A program made the translations under genes and the position numbers. DNA of 64,000 nucleotides from Luteococcus sp038433155 (lineage in GTDB: Bacteria; Actinomycetota; Actinomycetes; Propionibacteriales; Propionibacteriaceae), in contig NZ_JBCDMW010000016.1 of the NCBI RefSeq assembly GCF_038433155.1, positions 62,001 to 126,000 of the forward strand, read 5' to 3'. Position 1 is the first letter of the stretch. Each line of letters begins with the position of its first letter. The notes beneath the pieces are model-generated. The model was not told the DNA's origin and ran no database searches. It was given only the letters and a program-made list of their open reading frames with translations. Shown here in pieces: positions 1-8,504 of the stretch.

Positions 1-561
1 CTTGACCAGGGCACCATGCTGGCCGCGGGCCGGTTGTGGTGGCTGCTGCGCCACCACGGGCACGACGCCGTCCGGGTGCTGGACGGTGGGATGGCCGCCT
101 GGCGGCGGGCCGGGGGAGCGGTGACCACCGAGCCCACCCCGGAGGGCGCCGGGGACTTCGTCGCCGGTCCTGGGCGGCTGCCCACCGTCGACGCCGACCA
201 GATCCCGTCGGCGCTGGCCACGGGTCGCCGGCTGTTCGACGTGCGTGCAGCCGAGCGCTATGCGGGGCTGAACGAGCCGATCGACCCGGTGGCCGGACAC
301 ATCCCGGGGGCCGTGAACCTGCCCGCCGGGCGGCTGCTGGCCGAGGGTGGTGGCTTTGCGCCCGTCGAGGTGCTGCGGCGCGAGTTGGCCGAGGTCCGTC
401 CGGGCGACATCCTGAGCTGCGGCTCGGGGTTGACGGCCAGCCAGGTGGCGCTGGCCTGCGAGGCGGTCGGCACCCGGGATGTCGCGATCTATCCGGGGTC
501 ATGGTCCGACTGGATCACCGAGCCCACCCGCCCGGTGGTGTCAGAGGCCGCGGGAACCTGA
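1..561 (+). CDS. 3-mercaptopyruvate/thiosulfate sulfurtransferase, C-terminal part
   Basis: The reading frame is open from the first base, so the N-terminus lies outside the window. What remains is the end of one rhodanese domain and a full second domain. The second carries the active-site loop C-G-S-G-L-T-A with the catalytic Cys at bases 418-420. This six-residue loop is closer to the CGSGVTA loop of 3-mercaptopyruvate sulfurtransferases than to the loop of thiosulfate enzymes. The family moves sulfane sulfur from a thiol donor to cyanide or thiol acceptors in the cytoplasm. The next gene is aceE, separated by a palindromic intergenic region, and no operon link is evident. Substrate choice is inferred from the loop only. 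Confidence 0.85.
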   Translation, partial: LDQGTMLAAGRLWWLLRHHGHDAVRVLDGGMAAWRRAGGAVTTEPTPEGAGDFVAGPGRLPTVDADQIPSALATGRRLFDVRAAERYAGLNEPIDPVAGHIPGAVNLPAGRLLAEGGGFAPVEVLRRELAEVRPGDILSCGSGLTASQVALACEAVGTRDVAIYPGSWSDWITEPTRPVVSEAAGT

Positions 562-618
562 CAGACTGGGGGCCGAACCAGCTTCCAGTGATGGGCAGCG
601 CCAGATTTTGCAATGCCG

Positions 619-644
619 CCACAGTGACAATTGCGTCACTGTGG
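619..644. promoter_or_regulatory. Perfect 10-bp palindrome upstream of aceE
   Basis: CCACAGTGAC and GTCACTGTGG are exact inverted copies separated by six bases (AATTGC). The palindrome lies in the 142-bp gap between the sulfurtransferase stop and the aceE start, about 60 bases before that start. It looks like the operator of a dimeric regulator of pyruvate dehydrogenase. The regulator cannot be named. As RNA the arms could also form a hairpin, but no T-run follows. Confidence 0.5.
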
Positions 645-703
645 GTGGAAGATGGATGGGACGCGGGCCTTGGCCGGCGTCGAGCGACGAGAAAGGACGC
701 AGC

Positions 704-3469
704 GTGATCCCACGCGAGGAACCCGGCCCGATCATCAATGGCCTGCCGACCAACCTGCCGGACACCGATCCGCAGGAGACCTCCGAGTGGCTCGAGTCCC
801 TCGACGGCATCATCGACGAGGGTGGCCGCAACCGGGCCCGCTACGTGATGCTGAAGCTGCTGGAGCGCGCCCGGGAACGCCAGATCGGTGTCCCGTCGCT
901 GACCAGCACCGACTATGTCAACACGATCCCGGCCGCCAGCGAGCCGGCCTACCCGGGTGATGAGTCCCTCGAGCGCGGCTACCGCCGCCTGCTGCGCTGG
1001 AATGCCGCCATGACGGTGCACCGGGCCCAGCGCCCCGGGATCGGCGTCGGCGGCCACATCGCCTCCTATGCCTCCGCGGCCACCCTCTACGAGGTGGGCC
1101 TGAACCACTTCTGGCGCGGTCAGGACCACCCCGGTGGGGGAGACCAGATCTTCTTCCAGGGCCACGCCAGCCCCGGCATGTACGCCCGCGCCTTCCTGGA
1201 GGGCCGCCTGTCCGAGACTGACCTGGACGGCTTCCGGCAGGAGAAGAGCCACATCGTCGACGGCAAGATCCGCGCCCTGCCGTCCTACCCGCACCCGCGT
1301 CAGCTGCCCGACTTCTGGCAGTTCCCGACGGTGTCCATGGGCCTGGGCCCGATGAATGCCATCCACCAGGCGCAGTTCAACCGCTACCTGCACAACCGCG
1401 GCCTGAAGGACACCTCGCAGCAGCGGGTGTGGGCCTTCCTGGGCGACGGCGAGATGGACGAGCCCGAGTCGCGTGGCCTGCTGCAGCTGGCCGCCAATGA
1501 GCACCTGGACAACCTGACCTTCGTCGTCAACTGCAACCTGCAGCGGCTCGACGGCCCGGTGCGCGGCAATGGCAAGATCATCCAGGAGCTGGAGGGCTTC
1601 TTCCGCGGCGCCGGGTGGAATGTGATCAAGGTGATCTGGGGCCGGGAGTGGGACCAGTTGCTGGCCAATGACACCGACGGCGCCCTGGTCAACCTGATGA
1701 ACGCCACCCCCGACGGTGACTACCAGACCTTCAAGGCCAATGACGGTGCCTACGTCCGGGAACACTTCTTCAACAAGGATCCGCGGACCGCCGCCATGGT
1801 GGCGGACTGGAGCGATGACCAGGTCTGGAACCTCAAGCGCGGCGGTCACGACTACCAGAAGGTCTACGCCGCCTACAAGAGCGCCACCGAGTTCACCGGC
1901 GCCCCCACCGTGATCCTGGCGCAGACCATCAAGGGCTACTTCCTGGGCACCCACTTCGCGGGCCGCAACGCGACCCACCAGATGAAGAAGATGGCACTGG
2001 ATGACCTCAAGGGCTTCCGGGACCGGCTGCAGATGCCCATCACGGACGCCCAGCTGGAGGAGAACCCCTACCAGCCGCCCTACATCAACCCCGGCCCGGA
2101 CGATCCGCGGATCAAGTACATGATGGAGCGCCGGCGTGAGCTGGGCGGCTTCATCCCGGAGCGTCGCCACACCCCGAAGCAGACCCTGCAGCTGCCGGAG
2201 GAGAAGGCCTATGCCGGGGTGAAGAAGGGCTCGGGCAACCAGCAGATCGCCACCACCATGGCCTTCGTCCGGTTGCTGAAGGACTTGATGCGGGAGAAGA
2301 GCTTCGCGCCGCACGTGGTGCCGATCATCCCCGACGAGGCCCGCACCTTCGGTATGGACTCGTTCTTCCCGACGATCAAGATCTACAACCCCAATGGCCA
2401 GAACTACACCCCGGTGGACCACGAGCTGATGCTCAGCTACCGGGAGGCCACCAATGGCCAGATCCTGCACATGGGCATCAACGAGGCCGGATCGCTGGCC
2501 GCCTTCACCGCAGCCGCCACGTCCTACTCCACCCATGGCGTGCCGATGGTGCCGGTCTACGTCTTCTACTCGATGTTCGGTTTCCAGCGCACCGGCGACT
2601 CGATCTGGGCCGTCGCGGACCAGCTGGGCCGTGGCTTCCTGATCGGTGCCACCGCCGGCCGCACCACGCTGACCGGCGAGGGCACGCAGCACATGGACGG
2701 GCACAGCCCGCTGCTGGCTGCCACCAACACGGCCATCAAGTCCTATGACCCGGCCTACGCCTACGAGATCGCGCACATCGTCAAGCACGGTCTGGAGGAG
2801 ATGTACGGCGAGGACCCGAAGGACGTCATCTACTACCTGACGGTCTACAACGAGCCGATCGTGATGCCGAAGGAGCCGGAGGGCATCGACGCCGAGGGCA
2901 TTGTCAAGGGCATGTACCTGCTCAAGGAGGGCAGCTTCGAGGGGGTCGGCGAGGATGCTCGTCGGGCCCAGCTGCTGGCCTCCGGCGTCGGGGTGCCGTG
3001 GGCCCTGGAGGCTCAGGAACTGCTGAAGAAGGACTTCGGCGTGGTGGCCGACGTGTGGAGCGTCACCAGCTGGGGCGAGCTGCGGCACGACGGCCTGGCC
3101 TGCGACGAGCACAACTTCCTGCATCCCACCGAGGAGAAGCGGGTGCCCTACGTCACCCAGCGGCTGCAGGACCGGCCGGGGCCGGTGGTGGCGGTCAGCG
3201 ACTACATGCGCCAGGTGCAGGACCAGATTGCCAACTGGGTGCCGGGTGACTTCGTCAGTCTGGGTGCCGACGGCTTCGGCTTCTCCGACACCCGCCAGGC
3301 GGCGCGGCGCTTCTTCCACATCGACGGCCCGTCGATCGCGGTGCGGGCGCTGCAGCAGCTGGCCGCCAAGGGCGAGGTGCCTGCCGAGTGGCCGCTGCAG
3401 GCCGCCGAGAAGTACAACCTGCTGGACGTCAACGCCGGGACCTCCGGCAATGCGGGCGGCGACGCCTGA
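704..3469 (+). CDS. aceE: Pyruvate dehydrogenase E1 component, homodimeric type
   Basis: About 921 residues, the usual length for homodimeric E1. It decarboxylates pyruvate with thiamine diphosphate and passes the acetyl group to the lipoyl E2 of the pyruvate dehydrogenase complex. The thiamine-binding motif is visible as LGDGEMDEPES followed about 25 residues later by NCNLQRLDGPV. The GTG at 704 is chosen because GAAAGGA lies seven bases upstream and the N-terminal sequence that follows (IPREEPGPIINGLPTNLPD) looks like other actinobacterial AceE proteins. The frame stays open further upstream, but that extension has no family resemblance. A palindrome precedes the gene and a strong terminator hairpin follows it. 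No E2 or E3 gene is nearby, as is common in Actinobacteria. Confidence 0.95.
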   Translation: MIPREEPGPIINGLPTNLPDTDPQETSEWLESLDGIIDEGGRNRARYVMLKLLERARERQIGVPSLTSTDYVNTIPAASEPAYPGDESLERGYRRLLRWNAAMTVHRAQRPGIGVGGHIASYASAATLYEVGLNHFWRGQDHPGGGDQIFFQGHASPGMYARAFLEGRLSETDLDGFRQEKSHIVDGKIRALPSYPHPRQLPDFWQFPTVSMGLGPMNAIHQAQFNRYLHNRGLKDTSQQRVWAFLGDGEMDEPESRGLLQLAANEHLDNLTFVVNCNLQRLDGPVRGNGKIIQELEGFFRGAGWNVIKVIWGREWDQLLANDTDGALVNLMNATPDGDYQTFKANDGAYVREHFFNKDPRTAAMVADWSDDQVWNLKRGGHDYQKVYAAYKSATEFTGAPTVILAQTIKGYFLGTHFAGRNATHQMKKMALDDLKGFRDRLQMPITDAQLEENPYQPPYINPGPDDPRIKYMMERRRELGGFIPERRHTPKQTLQLPEEKAYAGVKKGSGNQQIATTMAFVRLLKDLMREKSFAPHVVPIIPDEARTFGMDSFFPTIKIYNPNGQNYTPVDHELMLSYREATNGQILHMGINEAGSLAAFTAAATSYSTHGVPMVPVYVFYSMFGFQRTGDSIWAVADQLGRGFLIGATAGRTTLTGEGTQHMDGHSPLLAATNTAIKSYDPAYAYEIAHIVKHGLEEMYGEDPKDVIYYLTVYNEPIVMPKEPEGIDAEGIVKGMYLLKEGSFEGVGEDARRAQLLASGVGVPWALEAQELLKKDFGVVADVWSVTSWGELRHDGLACDEHNFLHPTEEKRVPYVTQRLQDRPGPVVAVSDYMRQVQDQIANWVPGDFVSLGADGFGFSDTRQAARRFFHIDGPSIAVRALQQLAAKGEVPAEWPLQAAEKYNLLDVNAGTSGNAGGDA

Positions 3470-3499
3470 CGTCGCAGCTCCCTGAGCGTGCCGCAGGAT

Positions 3500-3535
3500 C
3501 CGGTGCCCGTCTCCTCGTGGGGAGGCGGGCACCGG
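3500..3535 (+). terminator. Hairpin terminator after aceE
   Basis: A 15-bp inverted repeat (left arm 3500-3514, right arm 3521-3535, one G-T pair) closes a six-base loop. It begins about 30 bases after the aceE stop. No long T-run follows, which is usual for high-GC Actinobacteria. Confidence 0.7.
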
Positions 3536-3640
3536 GCGCGTCCCAAGCCGGTGGGGTCACTACCACCTGCGCCAACTGATCTGGCAGTCTTGTCACCAAG
3601 ACGTTGCCGGGACAGGCCCGGCCGGGCAGGAAAGTGGGAA

Positions 3641-4075
3641 TTGACGGTGGTAACCGCGGCCAAGCCGGGGCGTACGAACGACGACCTGCGGATTGCACAG
3701 ATGGGCCTCAGCGAGGGCATGGTGGTGCAGGAGATCGGTTGGGACTCCGACGTGGACGAAGACCTGCGCACCGCGATGATGGACGCCATCGACGCGGACC
3801 TGGTGGAGGAGGCCCTGGAGGCCGTCGACATGGTGCTGCTGTGGTGGCGCGAGGACGACGGTGACGTGGTCGACGGCCTGGTGGACTCCCTGACGGACCT
3901 GGCCAAGGGCGGCGTGATCTGGTTGATGACCCCGAAGGTGGGTCGCGACGGCTATGTGGACCCCGCCGACCTGGCCGAGGGGGCAACGACTGCCGGGCTG
4001 GCGTTGACCAGCCCCACCAACCTGTCCAAGGACTGGCAGGGCCACCGGATCGTCCGCCCCAAGGGCAAGAAGTAG
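3641..4075 (+). CDS. DUF3052 family protein
   Basis: About 144 residues. The sequence VVQEIGWDSDVDEDLR, the VLLWWREDDGD segment and GGVIWLMTPK are typical of DUF3052, a small actinobacterial family of unknown function often found near aceE. The frame is open upstream to 3488. The TTG at 3641 is preferred because AGGAAAG lies about six bases before it; a GTG at 3647 is the alternative. It follows aceE after a terminator, so it probably has its own promoter. It converges with pduQ with only three bases between the stop codons. No catalytic residues can be assigned. Confidence 0.85.
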   Translation: MTVVTAAKPGRTNDDLRIAQMGLSEGMVVQEIGWDSDVDEDLRTAMMDAIDADLVEEALEAVDMVLLWWREDDGDVVDGLVDSLTDLAKGGVIWLMTPKVGRDGYVDPADLAEGATTAGLALTSPTNLSKDWQGHRIVRPKGKK

Positions 4076-4078
4076 CCG

Positions 4079-5200
4079 TCAGAGCAGCTTGAGCAGGATC
4101 TTCTCCAGGTCCTGCACCGTCGGGGTCACCGGATTGGCGGCGGTGCAGCCGTCCTCGATCGCCGCGGCCGCCAAGTGCGGCACGGCCGCCCGGTAGGCGC
4201 CCCCGTCGACCCCGTGATCGGTGATCCGGGGCCCAATTTCCAACTGGCGGGTCAGTGTCTTGACCGCCGTGATGAAGGCCGTCACCCGCGCGCGCTCGGA
4301 GGCTGCGGGCACCCCCACCAGATGCCCCAGCCAGGCGACCCGTCGGGCGGGTTCGCTCAAGGCGCCGATCCCGGAGGCGGTGTTCCAGGCCAGCGTGTGG
4401 GGCAACAGGATGGCGTTCAGCCGGCCGTGTGCCACCGGGAACTGCCCCCCGATCGCATGCGCCAGGGAGTGCGTGATCCCCAGGCCCGAGTTCTCGAAGG
4501 CCATCCCTGCCAGGCAGGACGCATTGTGCAGGTGCTGGCGGGCCACCAGGTCATCCCCGTCGCGGTAGCAGCGCGGCAGCCAGCGGCAGACCAGCTGGAT
4601 CGCCTTCTCGGCCAGGGCGTCGGTGAAGTCGCTGTGGGACCGGGCCAGATAGGCCTCGATGGCATGGGTGCAGACATCCATCCCGGTGTCGGCCGTGATC
4701 CGCTGCGGAGCGCTGAGCACCAGATGGGCGTCCAGGATGGCCACCTCGGGCAGCATGTCCCGGGCCACCAGGGGCAGTTTCACATGGGTCTCGGGTTCGG
4801 TGATCACCGCGAAGCTGGTGACCTCGGAACCGGAGCCGCTGGTGGTCGGGATCACCCACAGGCCATGGGGCACCGTCAGGTCATGCTCCCGGGCCACCTT
4901 CAGCACCGCCTTGGCCGTGTCGATCGACGATCCGCCGCCCAGCGCGAGGACCACCTCCGGGGTGGCCTGGACCAGGGCGCGGGTGGCTTCGGCCACCACC
5001 GCCACGCTGGGATTGGGCTGGACCCCGTCGAAGACGGTGATGGCGCAGCCCATGAGGTGCCGGGTCACTTCCTCCAGCACGGGGGAGGAGGCCAGGAAGG
5101 CATCAGTCACCAGCAGGACGCGGCATCCAGCCAGCTCCTCCAGCTGGGACAGCGATCCGGCTCCATGGTGCAATTCGGTGCGGACCTGGAAGGTGCTCAT
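4079..5200 (-). CDS. pduQ: PduQ-type iron-containing alcohol dehydrogenase (propanol dehydrogenase)
   Basis: About 373 residues, a group III iron-dependent alcohol dehydrogenase. It is expected to reduce propionaldehyde to 1-propanol and so recycle NADH to NAD+ inside the microcompartment. Visible features are the nucleotide-binding GGGSSIDTAK, the PTTSGSGSEVT segment, and the metal-ligand regions around DVCTHAIEAYL, HSLAHAIGGQF and HGRLNAILLPH. The ATG at 5200 has AGGAGG upstream and overlaps the pocR stop by four bases (ATGA), so translation is probably coupled. It is the last gene of the leftward pduU-pduV-pocR-pduQ operon. Salmonella has pduQ in the main operon instead. Assignment rests on family plus context. 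Confidence 0.88.
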   Translation of the reverse strand: MSTFQVRTELHHGAGSLSQLEELAGCRVLLVTDAFLASSPVLEEVTRHLMGCAITVFDGVQPNPSVAVVAEATRALVQATPEVVLALGGGSSIDTAKAVLKVAREHDLTVPHGLWVIPTTSGSGSEVTSFAVITEPETHVKLPLVARDMLPEVAILDAHLVLSAPQRITADTGMDVCTHAIEAYLARSHSDFTDALAEKAIQLVCRWLPRCYRDGDDLVARQHLHNASCLAGMAFENSGLGITHSLAHAIGGQFPVAHGRLNAILLPHTLAWNTASGIGALSEPARRVAWLGHLVGVPAASERARVTAFITAVKTLTRQLEIGPRITDHGVDGGAYRAAVPHLAAAAIEDGCTAANPVTPTVQDLEKILLKLL

Positions 5201-6432
5201 GCTCCGTCCTCCTGCCGTTCCCGCGCCCGGTATTCGCTGGGGGTCTGCCCGGTGTGCTGCTTGAAGGTGCGGGAGAAGTAGTTCACCGGCTGGAAGCCCA
5301 GCTCGGCGGCGATCCGATGGATGGGCAGGTCGGTGTGGTCCAGCATCAACTGGGCCCGTGCGATCCGCCGACCGCTGACATGGCTGATGAAGGTCTGCCC
5401 GGTGTGTGCCTTGAAGGTCTTCGAGAGGTGCGACGGCGTGACGTTGAGGTACTTCGCGGCCCGGTTCAGGCTCGGCGGCCGCTGCACCTGGCGTTCCAGC
5501 AGATTCAGCAGGTCGGTCATCGTCCGGGGATCGCGCCGGAGACGCTCCATCGCGTCGTAATGGCCGAAGAGCAGCCCTTCGAGGTATTGCTGGCACTGCC
5601 AACGGTCCAGATCGGCGTGGGTGTGCGCGCGATGGCGGACGATCGTCTGGCGCAGCGTCACCCGGTCCGCGGTGGTCCGGCGGCTCGCGGCGCGCAGGAT
5701 GGCGTCCTCGAGCGGCTGCAGCATGCTGGGCGCCAGCCGGGTGACTCCGTCGCGGAAGAGGGTCTCCAGGGCGGAGTCCAGCACGCGCATCTGCCGGACC
5801 AGGTCTTCGCGTTCGACGGCCTGCTCCATGGCCATGGCGGGCAGGCAGGACAGTCGGCCGTCGGTGGGTTCGGGAGTCACCACCGCGACCCGCAGCGACG
5901 CGGACTGGGCCACCCGGTCCCGTTCCCGTCGGTCGATCAGTTCACCCGTGAGGGCCGCCAGCTCACTGGCCTGGGCGTGCACCGTGCGCAGGTCGGTCAG
6001 CGGGACCCGCTGGTAGGCACGCAGGATGTCCTGGTCCCGCTGCCAGCCGGAGTTCATCGTGGTCAGGTAGGGGACGCTCAGCTGCCCTTCGGTCAGCCGC
6101 ACCTGCCCGCACAGCACCGCGCCCAGATAGGTGTCCTCCCGCATGATCGGGACCGAGAAGTCCACCAACCCGGTGTGACAGCGGTAGATGCTGGGGCGCC
6201 CGTCCATCACCGACTGCAGCCCACCGTGGGCGTCGCAGCCCTGACAGCGTCGCCGCTGTTGCGGATCCGACCGCATGATTGCGCAGAAATTGGTGAACTG
6301 CGAACCCTCGGTCAGGGGCTGGCCCGTGCACCCGACGGTGATCAGGGCGAGCCCGGTACGGCGGGCGAAGCTGTCCTGGAGGGCCTGCATGCGCTCCAGG
6401 TCGACGGCGGCCGCCAGACCTTGGTCAGACAT
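5197..6432 (-). CDS. pocR: PocR-type AraC-family regulator of propanediol utilisation
   Basis: About 411 residues. The N-terminal part (roughly 10-180) is a PocR sensory domain with the conserved Cys cluster CQGCDAHGG and the HTGLVDFSVPI and GAVLCGQVRL segments. PocR domains sense 1,2-propanediol or related small polyols. The C-terminal 100 residues are an AraC-type double helix-turn-helix (PPSLNRAAKYLNVTPSHLSK and the FQPVNYFSRTFKQHTG signature). The ATG at 6432 follows AAGGGAG. The gene overlaps pduV by 8 bp and pduQ by 4 bp. It most likely activates both divergent pdu operons; a matching pair of direct repeats sits in front of pduA. The regulator is co-transcribed with structural genes, which could give autoactivation (inference). 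Confidence 0.9.
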   Translation of the reverse strand: MSDQGLAAAVDLERMQALQDSFARRTGLALITVGCTGQPLTEGSQFTNFCAIMRSDPQQRRRCQGCDAHGGLQSVMDGRPSIYRCHTGLVDFSVPIMREDTYLGAVLCGQVRLTEGQLSVPYLTTMNSGWQRDQDILRAYQRVPLTDLRTVHAQASELAALTGELIDRRERDRVAQSASLRVAVVTPEPTDGRLSCLPAMAMEQAVEREDLVRQMRVLDSALETLFRDGVTRLAPSMLQPLEDAILRAASRRTTADRVTLRQTIVRHRAHTHADLDRWQCQQYLEGLLFGHYDAMERLRRDPRTMTDLLNLLERQVQRPPSLNRAAKYLNVTPSHLSKTFKAHTGQTFISHVSGRRIARAQLMLDHTDLPIHRIAAELGFQPVNYFSRTFKQHTGQTPSEYRARERQEDGA

Positions 6433-6868
6433 CGGGGCCACTCCCTTCGACGGCGGCCAGCAGGTCTGCCAGCCCGTCCCCAGTGAGGGCGCTGACCTCC
6501 ACCACGGTCCGGGAGCCGGCCGCTCGCAGTGCCTCCCGTGCGTCGTGCACCGCCGATGGGGCAGCGATGTCCACCTTGGTGACCACGCCAATCACCGGGC
6601 AGGTGAAGTAGCTGGCGAAGCCGGGGGGAATGCGGGTTGCGCCGTCGCCGGCTCCCTGGAGAAGAGCCACCACGTCGGCGTCATAGGAGGCCAGCAGCAG
6701 GGCATGGTTCAGCCGGCCATGGTCGAGGTACTCGCCGGGGGTGTCGATCACGTCACCGATCATCTCGGTCGCCTGGGTCTTGTCCGCGGGCCGCCCATCA
6801 GCCTGCAACCGGTGGGCCAGGGTGGTCTTGCCCGCACCGACGCTGCCCACCAGCAGGAGCCGCTTCAT
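6425..6868 (-). CDS. pduV: PduV/EutP-type small GTPase-like protein
   Basis: About 147 residues. The P-loop GSVGAGKTT sits near the N-terminus, followed by the effector-like DTPGEYLDHGRLNHAL segment and the guanine-specificity-like TKVD. This is the EutP/PduV family of Ras-like proteins. In Salmonella PduV associates with the microcompartment through PduU and affects its movement or placement. Here pduV directly follows pduU with a 4-bp ATGA overlap, which supports the same partnership. It overlaps pocR by 8 bp. The length fits the family, without an obvious extension. Confidence 0.87.
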   Translation of the reverse strand: MKRLLLVGSVGAGKTTLAHRLQADGRPADKTQATEMIGDVIDTPGEYLDHGRLNHALLLASYDADVVALLQGAGDGATRIPPGFASYFTCPVIGVVTKVDIAAPSAVHDAREALRAAGSRTVVEVSALTGDGLADLLAAVEGSGPDV

Positions 6869-7215
6869 GAGCGGGTCACCGGTGCGGGGGTGAAGGCCAG
6901 GGTGTCGGTGAGAACGCCCACGATCTCCCGTACGGCCGCCTCGCAATCAGCCAAGGACCCGTGGATCACCAGCGAACCCGAGAAGCGGTCGATGAATGCC
7001 ACCTGCACCGCGGCCGCCTTCGTGGCCACGTCCGCGGCGATGATGGCCGCCTCGCTCGGGGTGATGGTGCAGATCCCGATCGCACCCGAGGTGGTTTCCC
7101 GGATTCCCAGCTTGGTGAATATCTGCGCATCCGGATTTGCGATCACATGCGCCAGGGTGACCTGCTTGCCCGGCACGAATTCCTGGATGATGCGCTGCCG
7201 CTCGGCAACCTCCAT
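6865..7215 (-). CDS. pduU: PduU microcompartment shell protein, circularly permuted BMC domain
   Basis: About 116 residues. It resembles PduU/EutS: an N-terminal strand extension (RIIQEFVPGKQVTLAHVIANP) before a permuted BMC fold containing GAIGICTITPSEAAIIAADVA and a segment around GSLVIHGSLADCEAAV. The family forms hexameric shell tiles whose N-terminal strands make a small beta-barrel covering the pore. It is the first gene of the leftward operon and is preceded by a good promoter at 7245-7273. The ATG at 7215 follows a G-rich stretch (GGGGGTGGTG). It probably docks PduV, encoded next. Function is by family. Confidence 0.9.
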   Translation of the reverse strand: MEVAERQRIIQEFVPGKQVTLAHVIANPDAQIFTKLGIRETTSGAIGICTITPSEAAIIAADVATKAAAVQVAFIDRFSGSLVIHGSLADCEAAVREIVGVLTDTLAFTPAPVTRS

Positions 7216-7244
7216 GTCACCACCCCCGCCCTTCCTGTTCGGCC

Positions 7245-7273
7245 AACCTATGTCCGCCTGGGGGGCGAGTCAA
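7245..7273 (-). promoter_or_regulatory. Promoter of the leftward pduU-pduV-pocR-pduQ operon
   Basis: On the minus strand TTGACT (7268-7273) and TAGGTT (7245-7250) are separated by exactly 17 bases, a good match to a housekeeping sigma promoter. The start of transcription would fall about 25 bases before the pduU ATG. Confidence 0.65.
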
Positions 7274-7309
7274 CGGCGGTTCACGGGTCTGCACAGGTGA
7301 GCACAAGGA

Positions 7310-7355
7310 TGTGTAACAAGTGCGCGAAATTGTGTAACCGACCTCTGCCTAGGCT
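7310..7355 (+). promoter_or_regulatory. pduA promoter with AraC-type direct repeats (candidate PocR site)
   Basis: TGTGTAAC occurs at 7310-7317 and again at 7331-7338, 21 bp apart, i.e. two helical turns on the same DNA face. That is the half-site spacing used by AraC-family activators. A -10 box TAGGCT lies at 7350-7355, so the downstream half-site overlaps the -35 position and no good -35 hexamer is present. This is the arrangement expected of an activator-dependent promoter. Assignment to PocR is inference. Confidence 0.55.
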
Positions 7356-7399
7356 CGCAGTGATGGAGCCGATCCATGCATGAGCCAAAGGAGTCTGTA

Positions 7400-7675
7400 A
7401 TGCAAGAAGCCCTCGGAATGGTTGAGACAAAGGGATTCGTCCCTGCCGTCGAGGCCGCCGACGCGATGGTGAAGTCGGCCAATGTCACCCTCATCGGCAG
7501 CAAGCAGATCGGGGCCGGCCTGGTCACGGTGCTGGTGCGCGGGGACGTCGGTGCCGTCAAGGCCGCCACCGATGCCGGGGCGGCCGCCGCCCAGAATGTC
7601 GGCGAGCTGGTCTCCACCCATGTGATCCCGCGCCCGCACGGTGACGTCGAGCGCATCCTGCCCGCCGCCGAGTGA
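7400..7675 (+). CDS. pduA: PduA microcompartment shell hexamer protein
   Basis: About 91 residues, one canonical BMC domain. The stretches ALGMVETKGF, AADAMVKSANV, GLVTVLVRGDVGAVKAA and HVIPRPHGDVE are nearly identical to known PduA and PduJ proteins. Such hexamers tile the shell facets and have a small polar pore through which 1,2-propanediol is thought to enter. The ATG at 7400 has AAAGGAG six bases upstream; the in-frame ATG at 7376 lacks this. It is the first gene of the rightward pdu operon, and the leader from the predicted promoter is about 40 bases. A close paralogue, pduJ, lies at 13952. Confidence 0.95.
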   Translation: MQEALGMVETKGFVPAVEAADAMVKSANVTLIGSKQIGAGLVTVLVRGDVGAVKAATDAGAAAAQNVGELVSTHVIPRPHGDVERILPAAE

Positions 7676-7698
7676 GTGCCACCGAGGAGTAGCTGACC

Positions 7699-8493
7699 AT
7701 GCCCAATGAAGAGCTTGTCGACAAGATCATGACTGCGGTCATGCACAAGATGGACGCCGCCCCGGCGTCCGCACCCGCGGCGCGCCCGACCGCCGGCGTG
7801 CGCCCCGGACTCACCGAATTCGTTGGCACCAGTGCCCTGGGCGACACCATCGGCCTGGTCATCGCCAATGTGGACCCGGCCCTGCACAAGCTGATGGGGA
7901 TCGACGCCAAGTACCGCTCCATCGGCATCATCGGTGACCGCACCGGTGCCGGCCCGCAGATCTTCGCGGCCGACGAGGCCGTCAAGGCCACCAACTGCGA
8001 GATCCTCACCATCGAGCTGCCGCGCGACACCAAGGGCGGGGCCGGTCACGGCTGCCTGATCGTCTTCGGCGCCGAGGACGTCTCCGACGCCCGTCGCGCC
8101 GTCGAGGTGACCCTGTCAGAGCTGGACCGCACCTTCGGCGACGTGTACGGCAATGACGCCGGCCACCTGGAATTCCAGTACACGGCCCGCGCCAGCTACG
8201 CCCTGGAGAAGGCATTCGGCGCCCCGCTCGGCAAGGCCTTCGGCATCACCGTCGGTGCCCCCGCCGCGATCGGCGTCGTGCTGGCCGACACCGCCGTCAA
8301 GGCGTCGACCATCGACGTCATCGCCTACTCCAGCCCGGCCAAGGGAACCAGCTACTCCAACGAGGTGATCAGCGCCTTCAGTGGTGACTCGGGTGCCGTG
8401 CGCCAGGCGATCATCGCTGCCCGTGAGGTGGGTGTCCAACTGCTTGCCGCGCTGGGTGCCGAGCCCGTCTCGACCACCACGCCCTACATCTGA
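7699..8493 (+). CDS. pduB: PduB tandem-BMC trimeric shell protein
   Basis: About 264 residues: two BMC domains in tandem after a 35-residue N-terminal extension. Motifs include TEFVGTSALGDTIGLVIANVD, with GIIGDRTGAGPQIFAADEAVK in the first half and ITVGAPAAIGVVLADTAVKAS in the second. PduB forms trimers and is a major facet component. The extension NEELVDKIMTAVMHKM is an amphipathic helix like those that tie the shell to the enzyme core in Salmonella. Salmonella also makes a shorter PduB' from an internal start; no clear internal ribosome site was found here. It lies 23 bp after pduA. Confidence 0.93.
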   Translation: MPNEELVDKIMTAVMHKMDAAPASAPAARPTAGVRPGLTEFVGTSALGDTIGLVIANVDPALHKLMGIDAKYRSIGIIGDRTGAGPQIFAADEAVKATNCEILTIELPRDTKGGAGHGCLIVFGAEDVSDARRAVEVTLSELDRTFGDVYGNDAGHLEFQYTARASYALEKAFGAPLGKAFGITVGAPAAIGVVLADTAVKASTIDVIAYSSPAKGTSYSNEVISAFSGDSGAVRQAIIAAREVGVQLLAALGAEPVSTTTPYI

Positions 8494-8504
8494 GGAAGAC
8501 CACG

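Noticed and set aside
619..644. CRP/GlxR binding site before aceE
   Set aside because: The half-sites GTGA and TCAC are eight bases apart; the CRP-type consensus needs six.
515..3532. About 1,000-codon open frame antisense to aceE
   Set aside because: It mirrors the third-position GC bias of aceE, its translation is low-complexity (H, Q, V, G, L, D) and it has no recognisable domain.
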